Shown: one piece after another, positions 33,039-46,690 of the stretch
Position numbering within the stretch: the stretch's first letter is position 1
Layout: each line of letters begins with the position of its first letter
Assembly: GCF_002804205.1 (NCBI RefSeq)
Contig: NZ_CP024962.1
Span: 310,001 to 374,000, forward strand
Direction of reading: 5' to 3'
From: Entomoplasma freundtii
GTDB taxonomy: Bacteria; Bacillota_I; Bacilli_A; Mycoplasmatales; Mycoplasmataceae
Length of the DNA: 64,000 nt
Notes under the pieces: generated by a model
Told to the model about the DNA's origin: nothing
What the model saw: only the letters and a program-made list of their open reading frames with translations
The model's database searches: none
Made by a program: the position numbers and the translations under genes

Positions 33039-34682
33039 TTAAGCTTCGGTTAACACTTCTTCGCGTTTTTCTAATTCTTTTGCTTTCGCTGCTTTTTCAG
33101 CTAAACGTGCTTGTTTTTCTTCTTCTTTTTTCAGTCTAGCTTTTTCTTCGACTTTGGCTTGGTATTTTGGACCAATAAAGACAAATGGTAATCAGACTAA
33201 GAATGAAAGGGCCAACTGCACAACCGAGACGAGAATTGATCATCAATCAAAGTCGGTAGCAAATAAAATGTTTATTCCAAATGGCATCGTTGGTGTCCAT
33301 ACTACTCCAGGACGAATTCAGTGAATTAAAATTCAAACATGACCCATTGTATAAACTAGAACAAACCCAAATGTATAAGGAATAAAGTAGATTGGGTTTA
33401 AAACAATTGGGACCCCAAAGTTTACTGGTTCGTTAATTCCAAAAAGAGCTGGGACAATTGACAATTTAGCAATGTCTTTATGGACTTTTGACTTAGTGAA
33501 AATTAATAAACCAATTAAGAACCCAAGTGTTGCACCAGTTCCACCGATATAACCTAATCCGGCCATAGGAATTGGCATTAAACCAGCTTGATCAACTCCA
33601 CTCACATTAATAACATCAGTTCAGTAATCAGTTCCATAGTCACCAGTTTTTCATTTAGCTCAGTAGGCAGCATTTCTTAAGATATTTGCATCCCAAATAA
33701 TGGCAGTAACTGGTGTTAAAATGTTAGTTCCGTGGATTCCAAAGAACCAAAAGAAAGCGACTAAGAAGGAAATAACGATTGTTACCCCAACATTTCCACT
33801 CAACCCCATTAATGGTTTTGCTAAACCAAATTCTAAGGCAATAAATAAAGTGGCTAATTGACGTGAATAAGTAGTAGTAGTAATTACGCCATTATTATCA
33901 GTTGTGGCACTAATTTCCCCACGAATATCCACCTCTGTTGCTAAAACATTCCAAAAACTATTTAAGAATGAGAAGGAAGTCAACACAATTGCTGAAACGA
34001 AAATCGCTCCAAATGCCTTCGCCACCATTGGGGGCACCGCATCGGGCATCTTCGGCACGAGCCACTTGACATCCATTAACTTGCAATACATCCAAGTTGC
34101 GAGCATACTTGCCAATAAGGCAATTAACATCCCGTTAGTACTTAAGAAGTTAGTGGCGAAGGTCGAAACTTCGCCAGCATTGTCACCACCGACAACGACT
34201 TGGTTAACTCCATCCAAAGGTTTCATGGCAAAGAAGACGGCTACTGACAAAGCAGCAGCAATAATTCCATCTTTCCCATACGATTTCGCTAAGAAATAAC
34301 CCATTCCCACAGCGACATAAATGGCAAAACCAGCCATTACAGCTCAAAAAACGTTTTCTAATGGTGATCCGATTAACTTATGGACTCATTCTAGTCCTTC
34401 TGAGGTTCAATCTTTATCACCCTTAGCACTTTTAATAAACCCTGCAATCATGGAGTTTTTGTGGAAGAACACATTACTCATGATTAAAGGAATCGCTGCT
34501 CCAGTTGTTAAGGTAAATGGCAACATAAAAGCATCACGAATCGCCACTAGAAAACGATTATTACCGACACTAGAGCCAACCTTGATAATTCCATTCATTG
34601 AATTCTCTCTGAACTTCGCAAACTTTTGTTTCTTATTTTGCGTGCGCAAAGCAGTATTCAAATTCTTATCAGAATTCTTCAT
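33039..34682 (-). CDS. PTS EIIC, lactose/cellobiose family (upstream copy)
   Basis: The 547-aa first copy of the duplicated channel, in the same orientation exactly 1938 bases from its twin. Its motifs and topology are as in the twin; the differences lie in the C-terminal half (for example FGINEPVNFG is preceded by SIVPALF here, SIVPGVF there, and the tail differs). It follows the operon's EIIB, 71-aa and 218-aa genes. Having the copy proximal to the promoter suggests it is the more highly expressed one. Confidence 0.9.
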
Positions 34683-34695
34683 TAAATCTTTCTAC

Positions 34696-34836
34696 TTATC
34701 CGAATAGTTTTTGCCCAAAAATAAAAATAAATATTGCAATAATAAACAGTATTCCATAAGCAATTCCTAAACTGATAAAAAATATTTTTCATTGTTTGTT
34801 AACTGGTTTATTAAATACATATTTCATTGCTAGCAT
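34696..34836 (-). CDS. Possible very small membrane protein
   Basis: A 46-codon frame (46 aa) rich in Ile/Phe, with one strong helix near the C terminus and one TGA-Trp. It fills most of the gap between the 218-aa gene and the first EIIC copy. The frame is open further upstream, across the end of the 218-aa gene, and AGGAG lies 35 bases before this ATG, so the true start could be an upstream non-ATG codon. It recalls the 71-aa protein next to the EIICB at 6.4 kb in position and make-up only. Confidence 0.35.
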
Positions 34837-34874
34837 GCCTAATAAAATAAATCAAGGAAGAAGAACTAAGGCTC

Positions 34875-35531
34875 CTAAACAGATTGTCCAGATAAGCATT
34901 TTTGTTCTTTCTCTTTTGGTTTTTCTTGTTCTTTATTTTGGTCTTTATCTAGCATGAAATACTTCTTCAACTTATATTCAAGTTGTTTAGCTTGTTTGTC
35001 AAATTGTAGTTTAGCATCGACCATTTGCTTTGTTTCTGCATAGGTCACATACATAAAAGCCATTTCTGACAAAAAGCCTTGGCTATATTTGACAATTGTC
35101 TGCGTTTTGAAAAAATTAAGTTTGATATCAAATTTTACACTCAAGACAGCTTTGTCACCGAGGGTTGAATAATGGTAATGAGTGGGAGAAAATTTTTTAA
35201 CTTTATAGATTTTGGCTGTTTTCTTTTCAGTTAAGTATTTAACCAAAGATGAATTTTTTTCAGTTATTAAATCAACATGCTCAAAATTGGTGGCAATTAA
35301 ATCTTTAACCCCATCAGTAACTTCATCCAAATTTTTAATATCCAATTTGATTTTTTTATTAACTCATAATTGCCGTTTCATTTCGTCAGTGATTGAAGGA
35401 TAACGTTCTTTTAAAATAGCGTTATACTTTACTTCAAACGTCTTATATGGAAATGTCAAATTATCGGCAAAGTGGGGATCTGCGTTATATCTTTCTTTAA
35501 ATTGATATTTAAAAAAGTCTAATATAGCCAT
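34875..35531 (-). CDS. Unrecognised soluble protein in the PTS operon
   Basis: A 218-aa basic protein with no membrane segments. It has a mixed beta/alpha middle (AKIYKVKKFSPTHYHY, VKFDIKLNFFKTQTIVKY) and a Lys/Glu/Gln-rich end. No family was recognised. It lies 10 bases after the 71-aa gene and before the EIIC copies in what is clearly one transcript, so it is probably tied to regulation or handling of this sugar. The start has AGAAAG upstream. Confidence 0.65.
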
Positions 35532-35540
35532 CGAAACTTT

Positions 35541-35756
35541 CTAGTCTTCAAATAAAGTTATTTTTTCGGTAGTAGCGTCATTACGAACATAATCAATAAC
35601 TTTATAAAATTCTTTATCTTTTGCGAGCATTTTTTGGCAATAACTAATTGCTAAGTCAAGTTTGGGAAATTGAGCACAAGTTTTACCATCAAGTTTAACT
35701 TTTACTCCACCCATGAATAGACTACTTTCTAATAACGAGCAAGATGGTTTATTCAT
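35541..35756 (-). CDS. Small Cys-containing protein coupled to EIIB
   Basis: A 71-aa protein whose ATG overlaps the EIIB stop by eight bases, behind AGAAGG. A longer in-frame start at 35822 lies inside EIIB and is less likely. It has three cysteines and a GGVKVKLDGKTC segment; the family is unknown. The tight coupling suggests that the product works in equal amounts with EIIB. Confidence 0.6.
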   Translation of the reverse strand: MNKPSCSLLESSLFMGGVKVKLDGKTCAQFPKLDLAISYCQKMLAKDKEFYKVIDYVRNDATTEKITLFED

Positions 35757-36075
35757 AATAACCTTCTTCTCGCATATCATCAAGCATTTGTTCAACAATT
35801 TCGCCGACCTGAAGGCGTCCATATGAACGGGTATCCATTACATAGACGGGGATTTTTCCCTTAATTGCATTATCAAATTTTGGTTTTAAATAGCGAACTT
35901 GAGGGCCAATAAGAACAACGTTGTAATCATCGATGCTTTCGAGAGCATTTGTTTCGGCCAAGGCGTTCACTGTAAAAGGGTAACCTTTTTCTTGACAATA
36001 GGTTTCCATTTTTTTTACTAATGATGAGGTGGAAAAACCATAGCTACATGATAATAAAATATTTAATTTTTCCAT
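35749..36075 (-). CDS. PTS EIIB, lactose/cellobiose family
   Basis: Phosphotransfer subunit of 108 aa with the typical start ILLSCSYGFSTSSLVKKM, phospho-Cys C10, and VVLIGPQVRYLKPKF in the middle, as in CelA/ChbB-type proteins. It is the first gene of the minus-strand operon; its EIIC partners are two genes downstream and the EIIA is the last gene. A good ribosome site (AAGGAGC) precedes the ATG. Confidence 0.92.
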   Translation of the reverse strand: MEKLNILLSCSYGFSTSSLVKKMETYCQEKGYPFTVNALAETNALESIDDYNVVLIGPQVRYLKPKFDNAIKGKIPVYVMDTRSYGRLQVGEIVEQMLDDMREEGYYE

Positions 36076-38759
<2,684 letters not shown>

Positions 38760-38767
<8 letters not shown>

Positions 38768-41495
38768 GGAAAAAGCTAATAAAGCAACCTCAAGTGAAGC
38801 AAACTCTTCGCTTTTTGGGTCAGAAGAGCCTAGCATCATTACATCCCTTGTTGAAGACATTATGGGGGACCGTTTTGGCCGCTATGCTAAATATATTATT
38901 CAAGACCGGGCTCTTCCTGATGTTCGTGATGGTTTAAAACCAGTGCAGCGCCGCATTCTTTATGCTATGGATAGTTTGGGTTTGACAGCCGATAAACCAC
39001 CCAAAAAATCCGCTCGTGTAGTTGGAGAAGTCATTGGTAAATATCACCCTCATGGTGATAGTTCTGTCTACGAAGCGTTAGTCCGCATGAGTCAAAGTTG
39101 AAAACTTGGTTTGCCCTTAGTTGATATGCAAGGGAATAATGGTTCAATTGATGGTGATAGTGCGGCAGCGATGCGTTATACCGAAGTTCGTTTAGCTTCA
39201 ATCGCGAATTTGATGCTAGAGGATTTAGGTAAAGAAACAGTCAAATTTGCTCCAAATTTTGATGATAGTGAACAAGAACCGACTGTTTTACCTTCTTATT
39301 TTCCAAATATTTTGGCAAATGGAGCCGCTGGAATTGCAGCTGGATACGCTACAAATATGCCTCCCCACAATTTAGGCGAACTAATCGATGCCACCATTAA
39401 AGTTATTGATAGCCCCAAAACCCGTCTTGAGTCCATTTTAAACATTGTTCAAGGACCAGATTTTCCGACCGGTGGAGTTGTTCAAGGTCGCGATGGTATT
39501 CGTGAAGCTTTCCTAACTGGTAGAGGAAAAGTGGTATTAAATTCACGTTGACATTTTGAAAGTAATGACCTTGTGATTGATGAAATTCCTTATGAAGTAG
39601 TGAAACAAGATTTGGTGAAAAAAATTGGTGATGTTATCGATGCTAATCCCGGTCTAGGTATTGAGGATGTGCGAGATGAAACTGATCGCCAAGGTTTAAG
39701 AATTGTGATTGAATTAGATGCCAAAGCAAATGGAGAAGTAGTTCGAAAATTCCTTTTTAAAAATACCCTTCTTTCCGTAAGCTATAACTACAATAATGTT
39801 GTTATCGTTGATAAGCAACCAAAACTTTTAGGGCTTTTACCGATTTTACATGCCTACATTAATCACTATCGGGAAGTGTTAACTCGAAAGTCGGAATTTG
39901 ATTATAAAAAAGCTAAGAAACGTTTAGAAATTGTCCGTGGGCTTATCAAAATGGTAAGTGTGATTGACCATGTCATTAAAATCATTCGGCACTCGGAAAA
40001 CCGAGCTTTAGCCATTGAGAATTTAGTTCATGCCCATTTTAACTTCACGACTTTGCAAGCAACCGCGATTGTTGATATGCGTCTTCACCGGTTAACATCG
40101 ACGGATGTTGTTAAGCTAGAACTAGAAGAAAAGGCGCTCGAAGAAGAACTTAAGCATTTAAGAAGTATTTTAAAAAACCCTTTGGAAATGAATAAAGAAA
40201 TGACCAGCCGTTTACGGAAGGTCAAGCGTGATTTTCCGACTCCTCGTCGGACAACGATTCATGAGTTTGAAGAGAGCTTAGAAGTCCAAATCAAGGATAC
40301 CTTGGTCGAACGAAAATTTTCTCTTTGGGTCTCGCGTGATGGTTATCTAAAGGCGATTGATGCTTGTGTAATTGAAAAGAATGACCCCAATACCTTTGGC
40401 CGTAAACCGATGGACTTATGAATTAGTTATGGACGAGTGTCTAACCTGGATAACCTTCTCTTAGTAACTAATAAAGGAAGTTATTATTCAGTGCCACTTT
40501 ATAAAGTACCAATGAGCAAATGGAAAGATTTGGGAGTGCATCTAAATACTTTGGCAACAACTAGTGGTCCAGAAAAAATCCTTGGAGCGTTCGTAGTTGA
40601 TGATTTTGCTAAAGCAACCCAACAATTATTATTGGCCACAATGAATGGCCAAATTAAACGAACGGCCATTTCCAATTTAGAGACTAAAGTTTTTACGAAG
40701 TCATTTAAAGTAATTAAAATGGATCCTAAAGATGAATTAGTAAGCGTCGATTTAGTAACTTCAAAAACCAGAAACGTAGTAATCGGCACCAAAAATGGTT
40801 ATGGAGTGACCTATGATGTAGAGGACATTCCCATTCAAGGAACAGCAGCCAAAGGGGTGAAAGCAGCTAATTTGAAAAACGATACCATAGTTTTTGCATG
40901 CCCTTTAGATACCACTGACGAAATTATCTTTTTCACGAGTCAAAACCGAGTTAAAAAAATTACCGCCACCGCTTTACCGACAGCTATTCGTCCCAAAAAA
41001 GGGTTACGTCTCTATCCAGAACGTCCGAAAAACCCTGAAGCAATTAAATTAGGCTTTGCGTTAAAAGAATATGAACAAGTAATTCTGCTTGATGACCAAA
41101 ACCAAGTGACGATTTATAAGATGACTGAAGCAAAACTGAGCGAACTAACCAACCAACCAAAAGCCTTGGTCTTGCCCCCAATAGTTGATGGAGCTTACCA
41201 AAAACTTCAAACAAGTATTGACGGTGACCAACCAGCGCCTTCCTTGCCAATTATGGATGAACCAAAACACAAAGAAACTACTTCGGGAGTAAAAAAGACG
41301 CCAAGTAAAACTACTAAAGTTGCTAAGAGGCCGATAACTAATGCCGATGATCTTTCGTCTCTCTTGACTGATATTTCTGATGTGTTAACTAAACCAAAAA
41401 TCTCTAAGGCCACCTCCAAAACTAGTAAGAAAACTACGAAATCGCGAAATGTTGCTAAACAACTTGATTTTGATAAAGATTTAAAAGTAAAGTAA
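38760..41495 (+). CDS. parC: DNA topoisomerase IV subunit A
   Basis: Breakage-reunion subunit of 911 aa. Near the N terminus is [18 protein letters not shown], where VQRR and the later GNNGSIDGD distinguish ParC from GyrA (VHRR, GNFGSVDGD). The catalytic tyrosine is Y140 in AMRYTEVRL, and the quinolone-determining region [15 protein letters not shown] has the unmutated serine and glutamate. The beta-propeller C-terminal domain is followed by a Lys/Thr/Ser-rich, low-complexity tail of about 90 residues not found in standard family members. Translation is coupled to parE. Confidence 0.94.
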
Positions 41496-41531
41496 AATTT
41501 CTAGAAGATAGTGCAAGGAGCAACGTTTAAA

Positions 41532-42197
41532 ATGACTTCTTTTAAAAAAATTTTGGAACCTAGGTCGCAACATGATTCCCTTTTAGCGTTCTTTAAAGAA
41601 GCTAACCAACGTCTTATCTACCAATTTGTCTTTTGGACAATTACGTTTTTTGTTTCTTTAGTCGCGACCCTCTTTTTAACATTTTTGACGAATAACGATC
41701 AAACTTGGGAATTAGTACTTTTTTTGTTTTTCTTCATTTTGACAATATTTAGTTTTTTATCAATGTTATGAAAAGGTTCATTACTTCATTGGTCCTTTGA
41801 AGCAAAACGGATTTTTGGAACCCGTTACCGAACTTCGTTACACGAGGACAAACACCTCTTAAAAAGCTATGAATGAATTTTGCGTAGTTTTTTGAGTTAC
41901 CGAATTGTGGATGGAGCCTTAACTGAAACAAAAGAAATGCTAGAAGCAGTTGACAAGAAAATATTGATTGACTATAAACGAATTAATACTCCAAAAGTTG
42001 ACGTTTGACTTTATCGTTGTTTGAATTTCCTTTGACAAGTAATTTTAGCTATCCTTTCGGCCATTCCTAAAGCAATCACTTGGTGGAATTATCGTTTTGG
42101 GTGAGGAAGAAGTCGAGCAACTAAAAAAATGAAAATGGGTTTCAGAAAAATGCATAAGGAGTTTCTACACGATCTTGACAAACGTACCATTTGGTAA
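41532..42197 (+). CDS. Two-helix membrane protein, unknown
   Basis: A 221-aa protein with two strong adjacent helices near residues 30-80 and a further hydrophobic stretch (LNFLWQVILAILSAIPKAI) near 165-185, the rest charged and basic. No family was recognised. The start was set at the ATG preceded by AAGGAG at 41515-41520; an in-frame ATG 21 bases upstream would place that site inside the gene. It follows parC by 36 bases, so it is probably co-transcribed, and is closed by a terminator. Confidence 0.7.
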
Positions 42198-42223
42198 AAG
42201 GACTTCTGCAATAATTAAGCTTA

Positions 42224-42255
42224 ATAAAAGAGGGTTAACAAAAACCCTCTTTTAT
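42224..42255 (+). terminator. Terminator after parE-parC operon
   Basis: 13-bp stem ATAAAAGAGGGTT / AACCCTCTTTTAT with a 6-base loop, 26 bases after the stop of the 221-aa membrane protein gene. Confidence 0.82.
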
Positions 42256-42280
42256 GTTATAGTTAAGAAAATATTTTAAA

Positions 42281-42410
42281 CATTCGCTATATAAGTCGTT
42301 AATCGAGACGATGTTTCTACAGAGGTTTTTCCTCTTGTGCTATAGGACGAATTGCTTTTTTGGCATTTCGGACTATTAACTTTTCGGTTATAGTTTGAAA
42401 TGCTTTTTTT
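42281..42410 (+). promoter_or_regulatory. Guanine-type purine riboswitch with terminator, upstream of guaA
   Basis: The aptamer core is clear. P1 is formed by CTATA (42287-42291) and TATAG (42341-42345), followed by J1/2 TAA. P2 is GTCGT / ACGAT (42295-42312), J2/3 is the diagnostic GTTTCTAC (42313-42320), and P3 is AGAGG-TTTTT-CCTCT. The base preceding the P1 3' strand is C (42340), equivalent to the ligand-pairing C74, so guanine rather than adenine; U51 is kept, against a 2'-deoxyguanosine variant. A 17-bp terminator hairpin with T7 (42363-42410) follows, so ligand should switch guaA off. The loops L2 (8 bases) and L3 (TTTTT) lack the usual kissing GG/CC sequences. Confidence 0.85.
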
Positions 42411-42426
42411 ATAGAAAGAAGTCTAT

Positions 42427-43968
42427 ATGAACCAAACTCAGATTTTGATTCTTGATTATGGGAGTCAATATACCCAATTACTTGCTCGTCGTATTCGTGA
42501 GCAAGCCATCTATACAGAAGTTATTAGTCATGATTTGACATGAAACGAAATCCAAAGCCAATATCCTAATGTAAAAGGCTTGATTCTTAGTGGCGGACCA
42601 GCGAGTGTTTACTCATCAGAAGCTTATTTATTGGATCCGGAGATTCTTTCAAGTACTTTACCCATTTTGGGTATTTGTTATGGGTTCCAATTATTGGCTC
42701 AACTCAATGGTGGTAAAATTGAAACCGCTTCAAAACAAGAATTTGGACTAGCGAGTTTGTTTTTGACACCTAGTGAGTCGCCACTAATGAGTCAAGTGCC
42801 CCAAGTGTCTAATGTTTGAATGTCCCATGCCGATTATTTAACTATTTTGCCAACAGATTTTGAAGTTTTAGCGCATTCCCCTGAAGCCGTAGCGGCTATT
42901 GGTCATAAATCAAAACCATGATTTGGCTTACAATTTCATCCAGAAGTTACCCAAACAGAATTTGGAACCCAAGTTTTGAAAAACTTCCTTTTCAACATTG
43001 TTAAGGCCGAACCTGATTGAGCAATGAACAATTTTATTGATTACCAAAAACAAAAAATCCAAGAGCAAGTAGGCGCTGATAAAGTAATTCTTGGTCTTAG
43101 TGGTGGCGTTGATTCTTCGGTAGCTGCTTTATTAATTAACAAAGCCATTGGTTCCCAATTAGTTTGTTTATTTGTGGATACTGGTTTACTTCGTCAAAAT
43201 GAAGCCCAAGAAGTAATGCATAATTATGAACCACTCGGTTTAAATGTGCATTACATAGATGCTAAAGAGGAATTCTTTACTGCTTTAAAAGGAATTAAAG
43301 ATCCTGAGGCCAAACGTAAAATTATTGGTCGAAAATTTATTGATGTTTTCAAGCGTGAAGCTCAAAAAATTCCCAACGTAAAGTTTTTAGCTCAAGGCAC
43401 AATTTATCCCGATGTAATTGAATCAGCTGGGCTTGGAAAAACGGCTAAGGTTATTAAATCGCATCATAACGTTGGTGGTTTACCCAAGGAATTGGGTTTT
43501 ACTCTTCTAGAGCCTTTAAAGATGCTTTTTAAAGATGAAGTCCGTTTAGTTGGCAAAGAACTCGGTTTAACTGCCAATTTATTAAATCGCCACCCCTTTC
43601 CTGGACCTGGCTTAGGAATTAGGGTTTTAGAAGAGGTTACTCCAGAAAAGGTAGCAATTCTACAAGCGGCTGACGCCATTTTTCGAGAAATGTTAACTTC
43701 GGAAAATTTAATTAGTGATTCTTCACAGGCCTTTGTTGTACTTTTACCAGTGAAAAGCGTTGGCGTGATGGGAGATAACCGGACTTATGATTATGCTTGT
43801 GTTTTGCGAAGCGTAAAAACAATTGATTTTATGACTGCAGAAGCGAGTCAACTACCATGAAATTTTTTAGCCAATGTCGCGCAAAGGATAATTAATGAAG
43901 TACCAGGAATTAACCGGGTGACTTATGATTTAACATCAAAACCCCCAGGTACTATTGAATGGGAGTAA
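42427..43968 (+). CDS. guaA: GMP synthase (glutamine-hydrolysing)
   Basis: Converts XMP, glutamine and ATP to GMP; 513 aa, the normal length. The N-terminal class I amidotransferase domain has [10 protein letters not shown] and the nucleophile C84 in GICYGFQ, with the His/Glu pair in [11 protein letters not shown]. The ATP-pyrophosphatase domain has the P-loop [13 protein letters not shown]. The C-terminal dimerisation domain ends [14 protein letters not shown], as in the family. It is expressed from behind the riboswitch and terminator and sits 10 bases before guaB, so both steps from IMP to GMP are controlled together. Confidence 0.97.
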
Positions 43969-43977
43969 GGAGAAAAA

Positions 43978-45099
43978 ATGGAAAAAATTGTGATGGATGG
44001 TATCACCTTTGATGATGTTTTATTAATTCCACAAAAATCAAGTGTCTTACCTTTTGAAGTTAATCTCGAAACTAAAATAACTCCTAAAATAACTTTAAAA
44101 ATTCCCTTTATGTCAGCCGCCATGGATACAGTCACCACAAGTAAAATGGCAATTGCGATGGCTCAATTAGGTGGTGTAGGAGTGATTCATAAAAACTTTT
44201 CAATTAATGAACAAGTAGCGGAAATTAGTAAGGTTAAAAAACAAATCCCGAAAAACTTAGACACCGCCCTAATTAATTCAGAAGGTCTTTATATTGTTGG
44301 GGCAGCAGTTTCAACTGGTGATGATACCCTCACTTTACAACGAGTGGCCAGGTTAGTTGAAGCGGGCGTTGATTTTATTGTTGTTGATTCGGCGCATGGA
44401 CATTCAGAGAAAGTCATTTCGTTAGTTAAAACCCTTCGCCTTCACTTTCCAAATTTAGAAATGATCGCTGGGAACATCGCTACGGCTCAAGCTGCAGTTG
44501 ACTTAGTAACTGCGGGAGCTAATGCGGTCAAAGTGGGCATTGGGCCGGGAAGTATTTGTACCACTCGTGTTATTGCAGGGGTTGGTGTACCCCAAATTTC
44601 CGCTTTGTTAGAAGTTGGTAGATATTGTCAAGAAAACGGGATTCCTTATATTGCTGACGGAGGAATTAAATATTCAGGTGATGTCGCCAAAGCACTTGGA
44701 GCCGGCGCTAGTGCTGTCATGCTTGGCAATATGTTGGCCGGAACAATTGAAGCTCCAGGCGAATTAATTAATATTGATGGGCAAACCTACAAAACCTATG
44801 TTGGAATGGGTTCGATTGCCGCCATGAATCGCGGTTCGAGCGATCGATATTTCCAAAAAAAGGACCAAAAATTGGTCCCTGAAGGAATTGAATCAATCGT
44901 TGTCGCTAAAGGGTCGGTGGTTGATGTTATTTTTCAACTTGTCGGTGGCTTAAGGTCAGGAATGGGTTACACCGGTAATGCAACAATTGCCGATTTAAGA
45001 AATAAGGCGCAGTTTGTGCGCATTACCAATGCTGGGTTGGTAGAATCACATACCCATGATGTACGAATGTTTAAACAAGCTCCCAATTATCGGAAATAA
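43978..45099 (+). CDS. guaB: IMP dehydrogenase lacking CBS domains
   Basis: Oxidises IMP to XMP with NAD+. The TIM-barrel catalytic core is complete: TFDDVLLIP at the start, catalytic C194 in [19 protein letters not shown] and the flap [17 protein letters not shown]. Full-length bacterial enzymes (~485 aa) carry a pair of CBS domains inserted after the segment equivalent to about residue 90. Here the frame passes directly from EISKVKKQ to [17 protein letters not shown], so about 110 residues are missing and the protein has 373. Allosteric purine control by the CBS pair is therefore absent. It starts after AAGGAGAAA. Confidence 0.95.
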   Translation: MEKIVMDGITFDDVLLIPQKSSVLPFEVNLETKITPKITLKIPFMSAAMDTVTTSKMAIAMAQLGGVGVIHKNFSINEQVAEISKVKKQIPKNLDTALINSEGLYIVGAAVSTGDDTLTLQRVARLVEAGVDFIVVDSAHGHSEKVISLVKTLRLHFPNLEMIAGNIATAQAAVDLVTAGANAVKVGIGPGSICTTRVIAGVGVPQISALLEVGRYCQENGIPYIADGGIKYSGDVAKALGAGASAVMLGNMLAGTIEAPGELINIDGQTYKTYVGMGSIAAMNRGSSDRYFQKKDQKLVPEGIESIVVAKGSVVDVIFQLVGGLRSGMGYTGNATIADLRNKAQFVRITNAGLVESHTHDVRMFKQAPNYRK

Positions 45100-45123
45100 A
45101 AAACCACCGCAAGGTGGTTTTTT
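45098..45123. terminator. Bidirectional terminator after guaB
   Basis: AAAAAACCACC pairs with GGTGGTTTTTT around GCAA. It lies between guaB (+) and the converging membrane protein gene (-). Confidence 0.9.
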
Positions 45124-45139
45124 TAAGTTAAGCGTGGTG

Positions 45140-45778
45140 TTAAGCAATAATTAATGTTTCAGTTGTAGTAGTGTGGTTGTGGTTTGCACGGTGTTTTTTG
45201 TGAGTAGTTGCTTTTTTGCTTGATTTTGTTCCAGTGGTTGAAGCGTGTGATTTTTTACGTTTTGCTTCATCTTTAACGAAGAATGGCGCAATCATAAAGA
45301 ATAAAGGAAGAACAGTAAAGATAATCATTCCGACCATTGGTCCAACTTTTCAGAAATCAGAGAATTTAGCCCCAGCACCTTCTTTGTCAAGGTATTGAGT
45401 CATAAAGTACATTTCTCCGGTCAAGATCATCGCAACGCTAGCAAAAACTAAGAAGGTGATGAAGATTTGATCTCACATTCCAATTCCTCTTACTAGACGT
45501 ACTTTAGTTGGTTGGAAATAAGTAATCATGGTTCCCATCAAGATAGCAATTGTAGTTAAAGCCAAACCTGAAACCATTAACCCATAAGAAGTTTTAAGGT
45601 ATCAAGTGTCAACTCCGATGTTTGCTCCATCAACACCATTTTTAGCGTCTTCAATTTTTTTGATATCAACTAGATCGATCACTTTGCTAGTTGATTCAAA
45701 GCCAAATCCTAAGACGGCGATGATAAAGCATGCTAATGATATAAAGGCCATACTTAGGAAAACTATGTTTCTTTTCAT
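45140..45778 (-). CDS. Four-helix membrane protein with His/Thr-rich tail
   Basis: A 212-aa membrane protein with four helices (about residues 6-26, 62-84, 104-123 and 145-168) and a ~40-residue basic tail rich in Lys, Ser, Thr and His (HKKHRANHNHTTTT). It is a paralogue of the 20983-21522 product: shared features are the GFGF motif after helix 1, LMV before helix 2, GEMYFM after helix 3 and GMIIFTVLP in helix 4. A TTG 21 bases upstream is in frame, but the ATG at 45778 has AAAGGAG properly placed. Function unknown; the His cluster could bind metal, which is speculation. Confidence 0.75.
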
Positions 45779-46037
45779 CTTTTCTCCTTTCGTTGACAAC
45801 TACATTATTCATTTTTAATTATAAAAAAAATAAACGCGAAATGTGAAAAAGTGCTTTTTTTATGAAAAGTTCTAGGCGGAGTGGTGTTTTCAAGGACTTT
45901 TTAATTCAGAATTTTTAAGATACAAAATGAAAACATTTTTAATTTTTTTTGTTAAAAGTGTAAGTTCATAATTTTTCCGAAAGAGAATAACCAAAAAGGT
46001 TATTGAGTCAAGTAAAATTAACTTAAAGGAGATAATC

Positions 46038-46634
46038 ATGACAAGAGTATTAGTGATTAATGGTTCACCCTCAAAACGTGAACAATCTTATTCAGGAGCA
46101 GTTACTGATTTATTTTTAGACAAATATCATCAGTTACATCCTCACGACGAAATTATTAACTTAGATTTAAATGATTTACCATTAGCACACCAGACTTTAG
46201 ATCGTCATAATAGCAGTAGTTATTGAAAAGAAGTTTTACCATTAATTGAACAATTAAAAAAAGTTGAAAAAGTGGTTTGCGTTAGTCCAATGAATAACTT
46301 CAACGTTTCTGGCTTAATGAAAAATTATTTAGACCACGTTTTATTAGCGGATCAAACTTTTTCTTATAAATATTCTAAAAAAGGCGAAGCCATTGGTTTA
46401 TTAAAAAATCTTGTGGTCCAAATAATCACCACCCAAGGGGCGCCGCTTGGTTGGTATCCTTTTGGCAATCATACCGCTTTTTTAGAAGGAACTTGAGCGT
46501 TTATGGGGGCAAAAATTAACCACCCATCATTATTATTAGCCGGTACTAAAGTTGCTCCGTTAAAAGAACAAACCCCAGAAGTAGCAGCCCAAACTCTATT
46601 ACCAGAAATTGATAAGGCCCTCAAAACTTTTTAA
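46038..46634 (+). CDS. azoR: FMN-dependent NADH-azoreductase family flavodoxin-fold protein
   Basis: A 198-aa flavodoxin-fold oxidoreductase. It begins RVLVINGSPSKREQSYSGA, the phosphate-binding loop for FMN, with VVCVSPMNNFNVSGLMKNYLDHVL in the middle, which binds the flavin and is characteristic of the AzoR/AcpD group. It would reduce quinones or azo compounds with NADH. It is monocistronic; the start follows AAAGGAG. The next gene is 170 bases on behind a probable terminator. Other names in the family (FMN-dependent NADH-quinone reductase) are equally valid. Confidence 0.9.
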
Positions 46635-46690
46635 GCCGTGATGGCCATTTTTTCTAAGTAAATTTTTTAAGTAAAACTATTATGAAACAA

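Noticed and set aside
45140-45799. TTG start giving a seven-residue longer form of the 45-kb membrane protein
   Set aside because: The AAAGGAG ribosome site would fall inside the coding region; the ATG at 45778 fits it.
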